Of a DNA stretch of 64,000 nucleotides, positions 43,120-51,684 are shown in pieces. The DNA is taken from positions 39,680-103,679 of the forward strand of contig JAHBYK010000002.1 in the NCBI GenBank assembly GCA_019635965.1, written 5' to 3'. The notes under the pieces are model-generated. The model searched no databases and was not told where the DNA came from. It saw only the letters and a list, made by a program, of their open reading frames with translations. The DNA comes from Parvibaculum sp. Its GTDB lineage: Bacteria; Pseudomonadota; Alphaproteobacteria; Parvibaculales; Parvibaculaceae. Each line of letters starts with the position of its first letter. The first letter of the stretch is position 1. The translations under genes and the position numbers were made by a program.

Positions 43120-43787
43120 AGGCAAAAGGCGCGGGGAAGGAAAAGAGCAAGCCCGGCAGATCGGGCGGGGCAAAGGCTATTCCCCGCGCAAAGCCGGTGA
43201 GAAAGGCGGGCCGCCCGCCCGTCGAGCAGCCGAATGAGGCGAAGCGCGATGCGATTGCGGCTGCCGCGCTCACGCTCTTTTCGCGGTCGGGTGTCGCCGC
43301 CGTCTCCAACAAGGAGCTTGGCGAGGCGGCGGGCATCAACCCCGCGCTCATCTATTACTATTTCGAGGACAAGGACGATCTCTTTCAGTTCGTCGTGCGC
43401 AGGGCGCTCGAGGATGCGCTTGCCGCCTATGACGAGATCAAGAAGGAGAAAGGCGGCATCGGCGATCTCGATGCCTGGCTGTCGAGCAACCTGCTGCTCT
43501 TCGGCGAGATCACGCGCTTCCTGAAAGTGATCCTCGACTATGCCCATTCCGGCCAGCGTTCGCCGGAAACGGATGCGGCCATCGCGCGCTTCTATCGCAC
43601 CGAGACCGATCTCATCGGCCATGCGCTGCGCGATGAAGGCTTCGCGGCGAAGGAGGCGCTGGAGCTTGCCCAGCTCCTCTCGGTCTTTCTCGATGGCGTC
43701 ATGGTCGCGCGCGTCGTGCGGCCGGAAATCGATTCCGAACGCCTCGTCGCGCGTATGCGCGACCTTCTGCGCCACAAGCCGCGCTGA
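43116..43787 (+). CDS. TetR-family regulator of the GS-like/creatininase operon
   Basis: A 223-residue repressor-type protein. After a basic, Lys/Gly/Pro-rich leader of about 35 residues comes the helix-turn-helix (RDAIAAAALTLFSRSGVAAVSNKELGEAAGINPALIYYYFEDKDDLF). The GTG at 43116 overlaps the creatininase stop in GTGA; an ATG at 43077 with AAGGA before it is an alternative. Its stop abuts that of the convergent TetR gene. Autoregulation through the 40856 palindrome is likely. Confidence 0.88.
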   Translation: MKAKGAGKEKSKPGRSGGAKAIPRAKPVRKAGRPPVEQPNEAKRDAIAAAALTLFSRSGVAAVSNKELGEAAGINPALIYYYFEDKDDLFQFVVRRALEDALAAYDEIKKEKGGIGDLDAWLSSNLLLFGEITRFLKVILDYAHSGQRSPETDAAIARFYRTETDLIGHALRDEGFAAKEALELAQLLSVFLDGVMVARVVRPEIDSERLVARMRDLLRHKPR

Positions 43788-44480
43788 TTATTTCCCGCTG
43801 TCGAGATGGTCCTTGACGAGCCTGGCGAACCAGAGCCGGAAGCGTTTCAGCCCGTCCTGATCGAGGCCGGCCGACTCCGCAAGCTGGCGGCCGATGATCG
43901 CTTCGCCGAATGCGGCGCTCGCCGCCAGCATGGCGATGAACAGCGTGTCCTCGCGGTCGGGCACGGGCTCGCCGGTCTGCCGCGCATGGCTCTCGCGGCG
44001 CGCCTGAATGGCGTCCACGATCTCGCTCATCACGTTGTTGACCGGCTGGTCCGAATTGGCGCGGCCGGTCAGCAGCATCCATGAGAAGAGCCGCGCCGTG
44101 CCGCGGTCGCTCAGCGCCTCGAAGACATGGCCGATGTGATAGGCCGTGTCGCCTCCCTTGCCGCCGCCATCGAGGGCGGAGAGCAGCGTGTCGCGGAGCT
44201 GCCGGTTCGCCCGGCCGATCAGCGCCCGGACAAGCCCCTCGCGGCTCTCGAAGTGATGCAGGATCGCCGGATGCGAAATGCCGACATCGCGGGCAATGTC
44301 CTGAAGCCGCAGACCTTCCGGCCCCTGCCGGGCGAGGCGCTCCTCGGCCGCATCGAGGATCAGCCGGCGCGCTTCCTCCGCCGTGCGGCGCACCCGCTTG
44401 GCCGCGGGTTTGGGCAGGGTTTCGCCAGCTTTCCCGCCGGTCTCCGCAACTTCAGGCGGGTTCTTCGCAACGCTCGACAC
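43788..44480 (-). CDS. TetR-family regulator divergent from coq4-like gene
   Basis: A 230-residue regulator with an Ala/Pro/Lys-rich leader of about 30 residues and a helix-turn-helix at about 38-80 (LILDAAEERLARQGPEGLRLQDIARDVGISHPAILHHFESREGLV). The C-terminal part is a helical ligand domain with no recognisable ligand. It is divergent from the Coq4-like gene with a palindrome in between and probably controls both. Confidence 0.9.
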   Translation of the reverse strand: MSSVAKNPPEVAETGGKAGETLPKPAAKRVRRTAEEARRLILDAAEERLARQGPEGLRLQDIARDVGISHPAILHHFESREGLVRALIGRANRQLRDTLLSALDGGGKGGDTAYHIGHVFEALSDRGTARLFSWMLLTGRANSDQPVNNVMSEIVDAIQARRESHARQTGEPVPDREDTLFIAMLAASAAFGEAIIGRQLAESAGLDQDGLKRFRLWFARLVKDHLDSGK

Positions 44481-44507
44481 AAGGGGCTCCCTTTTTCTCG
44501 ACCGAAT

Positions 44508-44539
44508 ATATTGACAATTATGTCAGTATTTAATAGGGT
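44508..44539 (+). promoter_or_regulatory. Promoter of coq4-like gene with TetR-type operator
   Basis: A perfect -35 TTGACA (44511-44516), 17 bases, and TAGGGT (44534-44539) precede the Coq4-like gene. A dyad ATATTGACA-ATTA-TGTCAGTAT (44508-44529; 9-bp arms, one mismatch) covers the -35. This is the size and place expected for a repressor of the TetR family. Confidence 0.68.
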
Positions 44540-44592
44540 CTTCCAATCCAAGGCATATGGCAGATCGCCACTATAGCAACGGGACATAGCCC

Positions 44593-45396
44593 ATGACGAC
44601 TGCAAGCCCAACCGAGTTTGGCGGCGCCGCCCCCGCAAAGCGGAAGCGCAAGCGCATTCAGCCCCTCAAGGCCATCCGCGCCATCCGGGCGCTGATCGCC
44701 GACAAGGAAGACACTTCGCAGGTCTTCAAGATCATCGACGCGCTGTCCGGCGACTCCGTCGGCCGCGGCTTCCGCCGTTTCGTGCAGACGGAAACGGGGC
44801 GCCGTATCCTCGCCGAGAAGCGCAATCTCGTTGCCACGCTGAGCGAACGTACCCGGCTCGCCACCTTGCCCGAAGGCACGCTTGGCCGCGCCTATCATGA
44901 GTTCATGGCTGAGGAAGACCTCACTGCCGACGGGCTCGTCGAGGCGAGCGAGGCGGTGGAGCGGATCGACATGCGTTCCGAGGATGAGGCGCGGTTCGGC
45001 GCCCGCCTGCGCGACCAGCACGATCTCTGGCATGTGACGACCGGCTATGGCCGCGACGGACTTGGCGAACTCGCGCTTCTCGCCTTCACCTATGCGCAGA
45101 CGCGCAATCGCGGCATCGGCTTCATCGTTCTCGTCGGCGCCCGTGTCACGGCGAAGAACCTGCCCGACGTGAAGATCTGGCGGATCATCCGCGAGGCCTA
45201 TCGCAATGGCCGCAAGGCCGCCTGGCTGCCCGCCGCCGATTGGGAGTCGCTGCTCGAAAAGCCGCTCGCCGAGGTTCGCGCTGAACTCGGCATCGCGGCG
45301 CCTGCGGCCTATGCCGAGGCCCAGCCGGTTGCGATCGCCGCCGAAAACGCCTTCAAGGCGATGCGCGCCGAACAGCAGCACAAACAGGCCGCCTGA
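44593..45396 (+). CDS. Coq4-family protein
   Basis: A 267-residue protein with the Coq4 zinc motif HDLWHVTTGYGRDGLGE (HDxxH-x11-E) near residues 142-158. Coq4 helps remove or replace the C1 group of the ubiquinone ring and organises the Coq complex in mitochondria and alphaproteobacteria. The N-terminal segment KRKRKRIQPLKAIRAIRALIADKEDT is basic and could touch the membrane. Divergent TetR control is unusual for a core quinone gene, so this copy may be a specialised paralogue. Confidence 0.88.
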   Translation: MTTASPTEFGGAAPAKRKRKRIQPLKAIRAIRALIADKEDTSQVFKIIDALSGDSVGRGFRRFVQTETGRRILAEKRNLVATLSERTRLATLPEGTLGRAYHEFMAEEDLTADGLVEASEAVERIDMRSEDEARFGARLRDQHDLWHVTTGYGRDGLGELALLAFTYAQTRNRGIGFIVLVGARVTAKNLPDVKIWRIIREAYRNGRKAAWLPAADWESLLEKPLAEVRAELGIAAPAAYAEAQPVAIAAENAFKAMRAEQQHKQAA

Positions 45397-45474
45397 CGAG
45401 GGCCCTGCCGGGCTTTGGTCCCGGCCGCTTAGCCGTTATGCTCGGTCCCGGCTGATGAATCCGGGACCGGGCGC

Positions 45475-45831
45475 GTGCTGACAATCTACGGACTGAAAAA
45501 CTGCGATACCTGCCGCAAGGCCGTGAAATGGCTTGAGGCGGAAGGCATCGCGCACCGTTTCCACGATCTCAAGGCAGACGGCATTGCGGCAGCCGATGTG
45601 AAGCGGTTTGCCGCCGCTATCGGCTGGGAGGCGCTGCTCAACAAGGCCAGCACCACCTGGCGCGGTCTGCCTGATGGCGACAAGGACGGTCTCACCGAAG
45701 CCAGGGCCCTGAAGCTCATGGCGGCGCATCCCGCGCTCATCAAGCGTCCCGTATTCGACAATGGCAAGACCGTCATTTCCGGCTTCCGGGATGCGCAGAA
45801 GGCCGCCATCAAGAAAGCCTTCGGAAAATGA
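45475..45831 (+). CDS. ArsC/Spx-family protein (YffB-like)
   Basis: A 118-residue thioredoxin-fold protein. It starts LTIYGLKNCDTCRKAVKWLE, with CDTC at residues 10-13, then the family segments KASTTWRGL, LMAAHPALIKRPVF and the end GFRDAQ. It lacks the arsenate-binding pattern of true ArsC, so it fits the Spx/YffB branch of unknown substrate. The start is GTG at 45475. Its stop overlaps the next gene by four bases (ATGA). Confidence 0.9.
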   Translation: MLTIYGLKNCDTCRKAVKWLEAEGIAHRFHDLKADGIAAADVKRFAAAIGWEALLNKASTTWRGLPDGDKDGLTEARALKLMAAHPALIKRPVFDNGKTVISGFRDAQKAAIKKAFGK

Positions 45832-46424
45832 GACTGGGCAAGCGGGTGGAGCCCGCGCCCTCGATTTCGCTGCCCATCGAAACGCCGCGCCTCATCATCC
45901 GGGAGTTCGCCCCGCGCGACCTTGAGGCGCTGCACGCCTATTCATCGCTGCCCGAGGTTACGCAATATCTCGTCTGGGGGCCGAATTCGCTTGCCGAGAG
46001 CAAGCGGGCCCTGCGCGCCTTTCTCGACGACCAGAAGGACAAGGATCGCGTCAATTTCGATCTCGCGGTCCTCTCGAAGCAGGTGGAACGGCGCGGCGCG
46101 AAGCCGCGGCTGATCGGGGCTGTCGGATTGAAGCTCACCGACCCCGACAATCGCACCGCCGAAATCGGCTATGTTCTGCACCCGGATGTCTGGGGTCACG
46201 GCTTCGCGCTCGAAGCCGCCCGCGCCCTTGCCCATGCCGCCTTCCGCGATCTCGGGCTCCAGCGCATCGTGGCAAGCTGCGATCAGCGCAACAAGGCATC
46301 GGCCCGCGTCATGGAAAAGCTCGGTATGCGCCGCGAAGGCGCTTTCCGGCGCAGCAAATATATTCAGGGTGCCTGGCGCGACGAATATCTCTACGCCTTC
46401 CTCGCCGAAGATTTCCCCGCCTAG
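45828..46424 (+). CDS. GNAT acetyltransferase, RimJ/RimL type
   Basis: A 198-residue N-acetyltransferase. It has the RimJ-like opening IETPRLIIREFAPRDLEALHAYSSLPEVTQYLVWGPN, LIGAVGLKL, AEIGYVLHPDVWGHGFALEAARAL as the acetyl-CoA site and CDQRNKASARVMEKLGMRREG. The acceptor may be a protein N-terminus or a small molecule; not determinable. Translationally coupled to the ArsC-like gene and convergent with tusA, the ends overlapping by four bases. Confidence 0.9.
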   Translation: MRLGKRVEPAPSISLPIETPRLIIREFAPRDLEALHAYSSLPEVTQYLVWGPNSLAESKRALRAFLDDQKDKDRVNFDLAVLSKQVERRGAKPRLIGAVGLKLTDPDNRTAEIGYVLHPDVWGHGFALEAARALAHAAFRDLGLQRIVASCDQRNKASARVMEKLGMRREGAFRRSKYIQGAWRDEYLYAFLAEDFPA

Positions 46425-46717
46425 AGGCTCTTCACCGGCTTTGCCATGAGGTCGTCCTCGGGCTCCGCGACGCTCTCGCCCCGGCGGATCAGGAATTCGA
46501 TCCATGTTCCCCGGTCGCGCATTTCCACAAGCTCATGCCCCGCTTGCGCACAAAAATGCGGCATATCGATCCGCGCTACGGGGTCGCTCGCAAAGACGCG
46601 CAACAGCGCGCCCGGTTCGAGCCTGAGCAGCCTCTTTCGCGCCCGCAGCACGGGCAGGGGGCATTGCTGGCCGATCACATCGAGCAGAATCTCGCCCATT
46701 TCTTCTTCGCGCCGCAT
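46421..46717 (-). CDS. tusA: TusA-family sulfurtransferase
   Basis: A 98-residue protein with the TusA fold and the active-site motif QQCPLPVLRARKRL (CPxP); the cysteine carries persulfide for tRNA thiolation, molybdopterin or sulfur oxidation relays. GALLRVFASDPVARIDMPHFCAQAGHEL is also standard. A C-terminal tail of about 20 residues is acidic. Several ATGs are possible (46723, 46717, 46699); 46717 has a GGAAAG at good distance. Which relay it serves is unknown. Confidence 0.88.
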   Translation of the reverse strand: MRREEEMGEILLDVIGQQCPLPVLRARKRLLRLEPGALLRVFASDPVARIDMPHFCAQAGHELVEMRDRGTWIEFLIRRGESVAEPEDDLMAKPVKSL

Positions 46718-46843
46718 GTTCATTCGCTTTCCGGCATTACCTTGTCTGCGTAATTCCCCATTCCGCGAACGGATAATGCCGACCGCGATCCATCCTGTCA
46801 CGCCGCCATGATGCGAAATCGGCGCTTCGCCGACCGGCTTTTC

Positions 46844-46873
46844 TTGACGGTCCCGCGCCCTGCCGGGCATAAC
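46844..46873 (+). promoter_or_regulatory. Putative promoter of long-chain acyl-CoA synthetase gene
   Basis: TTGACG (46844-46849) and CATAAC (46868-46873) with an 18-base spacer lie 50 bases ahead of the acyl-CoA synthetase start, in the divergent spacer with tusA. Confidence 0.45.
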
Positions 46874-46922
46874 TGACCCAATTACGTTTAACGCAACGCA
46901 ATCCTTGGGAGGATGATCGGAT

Positions 46923-48725
46923 ATGGGTTTCTTCAAGCGGGTCGGCAACGAAATCGTGTTCGTGCGAGCGGCCCTCCGTTCGCTGAAGAAGCTGAAGGAG
47001 ATCCGGGCGGATACCTCGCGCACCTATTCCGATATCATCGAGGAACTGGCGCGGACCAAGCCGAACAACATCGCGATCTATTTCGAGGACAAGACCCTCA
47101 CCTATCGCCAGTACAATGAAGAGGCGAACAAATATGCCCGCTGGATGAAGGGGCAGGGGCTTGGCCGCGGCGACGTCGTCGCGCTGATGATGGAGAACCG
47201 CCCGGAATATCTGATCGCCTGGCTCGGCATCGTGAAGGCCGGCGGCACCGCGGCCCTCATCAACACCAATCTCACCAAGGGCCCGCTCGCCCACTGCCTC
47301 AATATCTCGAACGCGAACCACCTCATTCTCGGGGCGGAGCTTGCCGAGAATTATTCGACGGCGGCCGACCAGCTCGAACGCCCGATGACGGTCTGGGCGA
47401 CGGGCGGCCAGATGCAGGGTGCGCATGATCTCGACAAGGCGCTGTCCGATCTGTCCGGCGATCCGCTTCCCGCCGACATCCGCAAGGATGTGACGCAGGA
47501 CGACGATGCCCTCTTCATCTACACGAGCGGCACGACCGGCAATCCGAAGGCCGCGAAAATTCCGCATGTCCGTCTCAATGCGATGATGGGCGCCTTCGCC
47601 GCCGGCACGAATGCGACCGAAAAGGACCGCATGTATGTCGTGCTGCCGCTCTATCACTCGGCGGGCGGTGTCTGCGCCATCGGCTCGACGCTCACCGTCG
47701 GCGGTTCGGTGATCCTGCGCCGCAAGTTTTCGGCGACCCAATTCTGGGACGACGCGCACAAGTACAAGGCAACGCTCTTCCAGTATATCGGCGAGCTTTG
47801 CCGCTACCTGCTCAACACGGACAAGCATCCGAAGGAGCGCAAGCACAAGATCCGCCTTGCGGTCGGCAATGGCCTTCGGCCGGAAATCTGGAAGCCGTTC
47901 CAGCAGCGTTTCAACATTCCGCGCGTGCTCGAATTCTACGGCGCGACGGAAGGCAATGTCGCGCTGATGAATTTCGACGGCACGCCGGGTGCCGTCGGCC
48001 GTATCCCGAGCTGGGCCAAGGCGAAGTTCAATGTCGAGATCGTGAAGTTCGACATCGAGAACGAACAGCCGGTGCGCGGGCCGGATGGCTTCTGCATCAA
48101 GGCGGAATTCGGCGAAGCGGGCGAGGCGCTCGGCAAGATCACCGACGATCCCGAGCAGCCGACGGGCCGCTTCGACGGCTATGCCAAGAAGGAAGAAACC
48201 GAGAAGAAGATCCTCCGCGACGTGTTCGAGAAGGGCGATGCCTGGTTCCGCACCGGCGACCTTCTGCGTCAGGACAAGCTCGGCTATTTCTACTTCGTCG
48301 ATCGCATCGGCGACACGTTCCGCTGGAAGGGCGAGAACGTGGCGACATCGGAAGTCGCGGAAGCGATTTCGGTGTTCCCCGGCGTCAAGGAAGCGAACGT
48401 CTATGGCGTGCATGTGCCGGGCGCGGATGGCCGCGCCGGCATGGCCTCCATCGTCGCCGAGAACGGTTCGCTCGATCTCGACAAGTTCCGCACGCAGATG
48501 CAGAAGGAGCTGCCGGATTATGCCGTGCCCGTTTTCCTGCGCATCCAGCCGGAAATCGAGATCACTGGCACCTTCAAGCACCGCAAGGTCGAGCTCGTGA
48601 AGGAAGGTTTCGATCCGTCGATCATTCCCGAGCCCATCTATTTCAACTGCCCGGTGCAGAAGAAATATGTGCCGGTCGACCAGCATCTCTATGGCAAGAT
48701 CTGCTCGGGCGAATTCCGCCTCTGA
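46923..48725 (+). CDS. Long-chain acyl-CoA synthetase (FATP/FadD6-like)
   Basis: ATP-dependent activation of long-chain fatty acids to acyl-CoA. The 600-residue enzyme has the adenylation motifs FIYTSGTTGNPKAAKI (about 198-213), EFYGATEGNVALMNF, YFVDRIGDTFRWKGENVATSEVAEAI and the C-terminal ITGTFKHRKVELVKEGFDPS. The GNPKAAK loop and the GENVATSEVAE hinge are typical of the very-long-chain/FATP branch. Start ATG at 46923 follows GGGAGGATGATC. A strong terminator follows. Confidence 0.94.
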   Translation: MGFFKRVGNEIVFVRAALRSLKKLKEIRADTSRTYSDIIEELARTKPNNIAIYFEDKTLTYRQYNEEANKYARWMKGQGLGRGDVVALMMENRPEYLIAWLGIVKAGGTAALINTNLTKGPLAHCLNISNANHLILGAELAENYSTAADQLERPMTVWATGGQMQGAHDLDKALSDLSGDPLPADIRKDVTQDDDALFIYTSGTTGNPKAAKIPHVRLNAMMGAFAAGTNATEKDRMYVVLPLYHSAGGVCAIGSTLTVGGSVILRRKFSATQFWDDAHKYKATLFQYIGELCRYLLNTDKHPKERKHKIRLAVGNGLRPEIWKPFQQRFNIPRVLEFYGATEGNVALMNFDGTPGAVGRIPSWAKAKFNVEIVKFDIENEQPVRGPDGFCIKAEFGEAGEALGKITDDPEQPTGRFDGYAKKEETEKKILRDVFEKGDAWFRTGDLLRQDKLGYFYFVDRIGDTFRWKGENVATSEVAEAISVFPGVKEANVYGVHVPGADGRAGMASIVAENGSLDLDKFRTQMQKELPDYAVPVFLRIQPEIEITGTFKHRKVELVKEGFDPSIIPEPIYFNCPVQKKYVPVDQHLYGKICSGEFRL

Positions 48726-48750
48726 GGCAGGCTCACCGTTGAAACAAAAA

Positions 48751-48772
48751 GGGCGGCTCCTGCGAGCCGCCC
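48751..48772. terminator. Bidirectional Rho-independent terminator
   Basis: A perfect 9-bp stem GGGCGGCTC/GAGCCGCCC with a CTGC loop, flanked by AAAAA on the left and TTT on the right. It lies between the convergent acyl-CoA synthetase and LLM oxidoreductase genes and can act on both. Confidence 0.9.
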
Positions 48773-48796
48773 TTTGCGTTTCAGCCCTACCGTTCC

Positions 48797-50014
48797 TTAC
48801 TGTGCGGCGTCGGTCTTCTTGTCGAGGCCCATCGCGGCGAGGATTTCCGGGCGGATGTTTTCCGTGCCCTTCTTCTCGACGTGCTGCGCGACGCGGCTGC
48901 CCACCGCCATCATGGCTTCGCCCATGAAGGTCGGGCGGTTGTCGCGCGCCCAGTTCAGCGAGGCTTCGCGGTTCTCGTTGAGGTTCTGGAACTTCGGGAA
49001 GACATAGCGCGCCATCAGCTCGTAGGACTTCTTGGTGTTTTCCCAGTTGGCCCAGTTATGCGCGAGCTGCATGAAGCAGCCGAAGCCGCCCGACTGCGCC
49101 TGCAGACGCTCGATCTGCGCAATGGCGTCGTCCGGCGTGCCGATCACGGCCATGCCGGAAGCGATGAGCGCGTCCACGGGGTCCGAGCCATCGGTCGGCG
49201 CGAGCGGCAGCGCCGCCACTTCGCGGAAATAGTAGAGCCACTGTTCGAGGCCGAAGCGCACATTTTCGCGCGCCTTTTCCCGCGTCTCGGCGATGTGGAC
49301 CGGGCCGACAAGGCGCCACTGGCTGCGGTCGACGGTCTTGCCGTGATCCTTTGCCGTGTCCTCGCAGATCGCCCAGTTGGACGAGAGCGCATTGAAGCCG
49401 CCGGCGGAGGTGGCGCCGATCGAGAGGAGGCCGAGGCCGTGGCGGCCGGCGGCCGTCGCGCCGGTCGGCGAGACCTGGCTTGCCACCGCGATCTCGACCG
49501 AGGGCCGCGACCAGGGCGTCATCTGAAGCTGTGCATCCTTCAGCTCGAACCAGTCGGTCTTTGCCGTCACCTTCTCGCCGCGCAGCAGCGGCACGATCAC
49601 GTCCAGCGCCTCGTCCATCATGTCGCGCTGCTTGGCAACCGTGATGCCCATCATGAAGGCGTCGGAGGGCAGCGAGCCCGGCCCCACGCCCAGCATCACG
49701 CGGCCGCGCGTGATGTGGTCGAGCTGGTTGATGCGGTCGGCCAGCATCAGCGGGTGATGATAGGGAAGCGAGGAGACGCCCGTGCCGAGCTTGATGTTGC
49801 GCGTGCGTTCGGCAACCGTGGCGATGAAGAGTTCGGGGCTGGCGATCAGCTCGTAGCCCGCCGAATGGTGCTCGCCGATCCAGGCCTCGTCATAGCCGAG
49901 CTTGTCCATCCACTGCACGAGTTCGATATCGCGGTCGAGTGCCAGCGTCGGGTTCTCGTTCAGCGGGTGGAAGGGCGCAATGAAGGCGCCGAAACGCATT
50001 TTCTGTCCGTACAT
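48797..50014 (-). CDS. LLM-class flavin-dependent monooxygenase
   Basis: A 405-residue bacterial-luciferase-like protein. Diagnostic segments are MRFGAFIAPFHPLNENP, YDEAWIGEHHSAGYELIASPELFIATVAERTRNIKLGTGV, LPYHHPLMLADRINQLDHITRGRVMLGVGPG and AAGRHGLGLLSIG. It would use reduced FMN and O2 to oxidise a small organic substrate; close relatives include limonene monooxygenase-type enzymes. Substrate unknown. A TetR gene lies directly upstream on the same strand. Confidence 0.9.
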   Translation of the reverse strand: MYGQKMRFGAFIAPFHPLNENPTLALDRDIELVQWMDKLGYDEAWIGEHHSAGYELIASPELFIATVAERTRNIKLGTGVSSLPYHHPLMLADRINQLDHITRGRVMLGVGPGSLPSDAFMMGITVAKQRDMMDEALDVIVPLLRGEKVTAKTDWFELKDAQLQMTPWSRPSVEIAVASQVSPTGATAAGRHGLGLLSIGATSAGGFNALSSNWAICEDTAKDHGKTVDRSQWRLVGPVHIAETREKARENVRFGLEQWLYYFREVAALPLAPTDGSDPVDALIASGMAVIGTPDDAIAQIERLQAQSGGFGCFMQLAHNWANWENTKKSYELMARYVFPKFQNLNENREASLNWARDNRPTFMGEAMMAVGSRVAQHVEKKGTENIRPEILAAMGLDKKTDAAQ

Positions 50015-50062
50015 GGGTGTCTCCCTGGTTTTCGAATTTCGTTTCCGGCCATCTTGCGCCGG

Positions 50063-50695
50063 TCAGTCCTTTTTGCGAAGTCCGTTCAGCTGAAACTGCA
50101 TCAATGCGCGGTTGATTTCGGCCCGGTCCATCTCCGGGTCCTGGAGCCACCAGGCCGTGAAGGCGCTCCAGGCGGCCACCAGCGCGACCGCCGCCACCTG
50201 CGGCGGAAAGGCATCGGAAAACTCGCCTCTCTCCTGTCCGCGCGCCACGATGCGGGTCACATGGGCCAGCACGCTCTCGTTCACTTCCGCCGCCTTCGGC
50301 ATGAGTGCGGGCTGGTCGAGGAATTCGCTCAGCATTTTGTGAAGCACGGTCGCATTCACTTCCCAGGCGTCGCGCAGGAGCGAGACGAGCAGCAGAAGTT
50401 CCTCTTCCGCGCTGCCGTCATGTTCGGCCAGCCTTTCGCCGAGCGAGCGCGTCACTTCCTCGTTGAAGACGCCGATCAGGGCCGATTTCCCCGCGAAATG
50501 CAGGAAGAAAGTCGCCTTGGCGATGCCCGCCTCGGCGCAAATATCCTCGATCGTCACCTTGTCATAATCGCTTTCGGCAAAGAGCTTCATCGCCGCGCGG
50601 TAGATCTCCTGCCGTGTGCGCTCCTTCTTGCCGGGCTTTTTCGATGCCTCGGGTTTCGGGGCGCCGTTCCGGCTCGCCTTCAACAGTCTCGTCAT
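50063..50695 (-). CDS. TetR-family regulator
   Basis: A 210-residue regulator. Basic leader, then helix-turn-helix at about 26-70 (RQEIYRAAMKLFAESDYDKVTIEDICAEAGIAKATFFLHFAGKSALI). The C-terminal ligand domain is helical. It is followed after 48 bases by the LLM monooxygenase gene on the same strand and is divergent from an SDR gene, so it probably controls one or both. Confidence 0.9.
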   Translation of the reverse strand: MTRLLKASRNGAPKPEASKKPGKKERTRQEIYRAAMKLFAESDYDKVTIEDICAEAGIAKATFFLHFAGKSALIGVFNEEVTRSLGERLAEHDGSAEEELLLLVSLLRDAWEVNATVLHKMLSEFLDQPALMPKAAEVNESVLAHVTRIVARGQERGEFSDAFPPQVAAVALVAAWSAFTAWWLQDPEMDRAEINRALMQFQLNGLRKKD

Positions 50696-50856
50696 GCCTT
50701 GCCGTCCGCTTGTCTGTCCTGAAACTAGACTCTGGTATATTTTTTCTCAAGAACAGAATTCGCCGCACCCTGTCCGGTGGCAAGGGACGTTGCGGCCCTA
50801 GGGCTCATACCCTAAGACTCGTGGTCCTAACCATAAGAAGATTACGGGAGAGCAGC

Positions 50857-51678
50857 ATGGGACGGGTAGCGGGCAAGGTCGCCCTTGTGACGGGCGCGGC
50901 AACCGGCATCGGGCGCGGCGCGGCGGTGGCGCTGGCGGCCGAGGGCGCCAAACTGGTGGTGACCGATGTCGATGAGGCGGGCCTCAAGGAAACGGTCGAC
51001 ATCATCCGCAAGGCCGGCGGTGTCGCCAGCGGCTACAAGCAGGATGTGACGAACGAGGAGCGCTGGGCGGAAATCGCCTCGATCGCCCGGAATGAGTTCG
51101 GCGGCATCCATGTCCTCGTCAACAATGCCGGCATCGCCATCGGCGCCTCGGTTTTCGAAATGTCCTACAAGGACTGGCAGATCCAGCAGGCGATCAATGT
51201 CGATGGCGTGTTTTTCGGCGTGAAGCATGTGATCCCGGTGATCGCGGCGTCGGGCGGCGGTTCGGTCATCAACATTTCGTCGGTCGCCGGGCTTCAGGGC
51301 GCGCCGGGCCTTGCCGGCTATTGCGCGACCAAGGGCGCGGTACGGCTCTTCTCGAAGGCCGTCGCGCTCGAATGTGCGCAGTCGAAGATGAATGTGCGCG
51401 TGAACTCGATCCATCCCGGCATCATCGACACGGCGATCTGGCAGAAGATTCCGCAGGGCGGCGGCGTCGGCGCGCAGGCCGTTTCCTCCGCCGTGCTGCC
51501 CATGCCGCCCGGCGCCAACACGATCGACCCCAACATGGTGGCGACAGTCGGGGTGCCGCTCGGCTATCCCGGACTTCCGGCCGACATTGCGGCGGGCATC
51601 GTGTTCCTCGCCTCCGACGAGTCGCGCTATGTCACGGGCACGGAGCTTGTCATCGACGGCGGCATGACGGCGCGCTGA
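50857..51678 (+). CDS. Short-chain dehydrogenase/reductase
   Basis: A classical 273-residue SDR. NAD(P) loop TGAATGIGRG (12-21), NNAG motif, catalytic Ser in NISSVAG, and YCATK with catalytic Tyr and Lys. An Asp after strand 2 (VVTDVDE) indicates preference for NAD. An insert near IPQGGGVGAQAVSSAVLPMPPG lengthens the substrate loop. It would oxidise an alcohol or reduce a ketone; close to LinX/cyclohexanol-type SDRs. Start at 50857 follows GGGAGAG. Confidence 0.92.
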   Translation: MGRVAGKVALVTGAATGIGRGAAVALAAEGAKLVVTDVDEAGLKETVDIIRKAGGVASGYKQDVTNEERWAEIASIARNEFGGIHVLVNNAGIAIGASVFEMSYKDWQIQQAINVDGVFFGVKHVIPVIAASGGGSVINISSVAGLQGAPGLAGYCATKGAVRLFSKAVALECAQSKMNVRVNSIHPGIIDTAIWQKIPQGGGVGAQAVSSAVLPMPPGANTIDPNMVATVGVPLGYPGLPADIAAGIVFLASDESRYVTGTELVIDGGMTAR

Positions 51679-51684
51679 CGCGCT

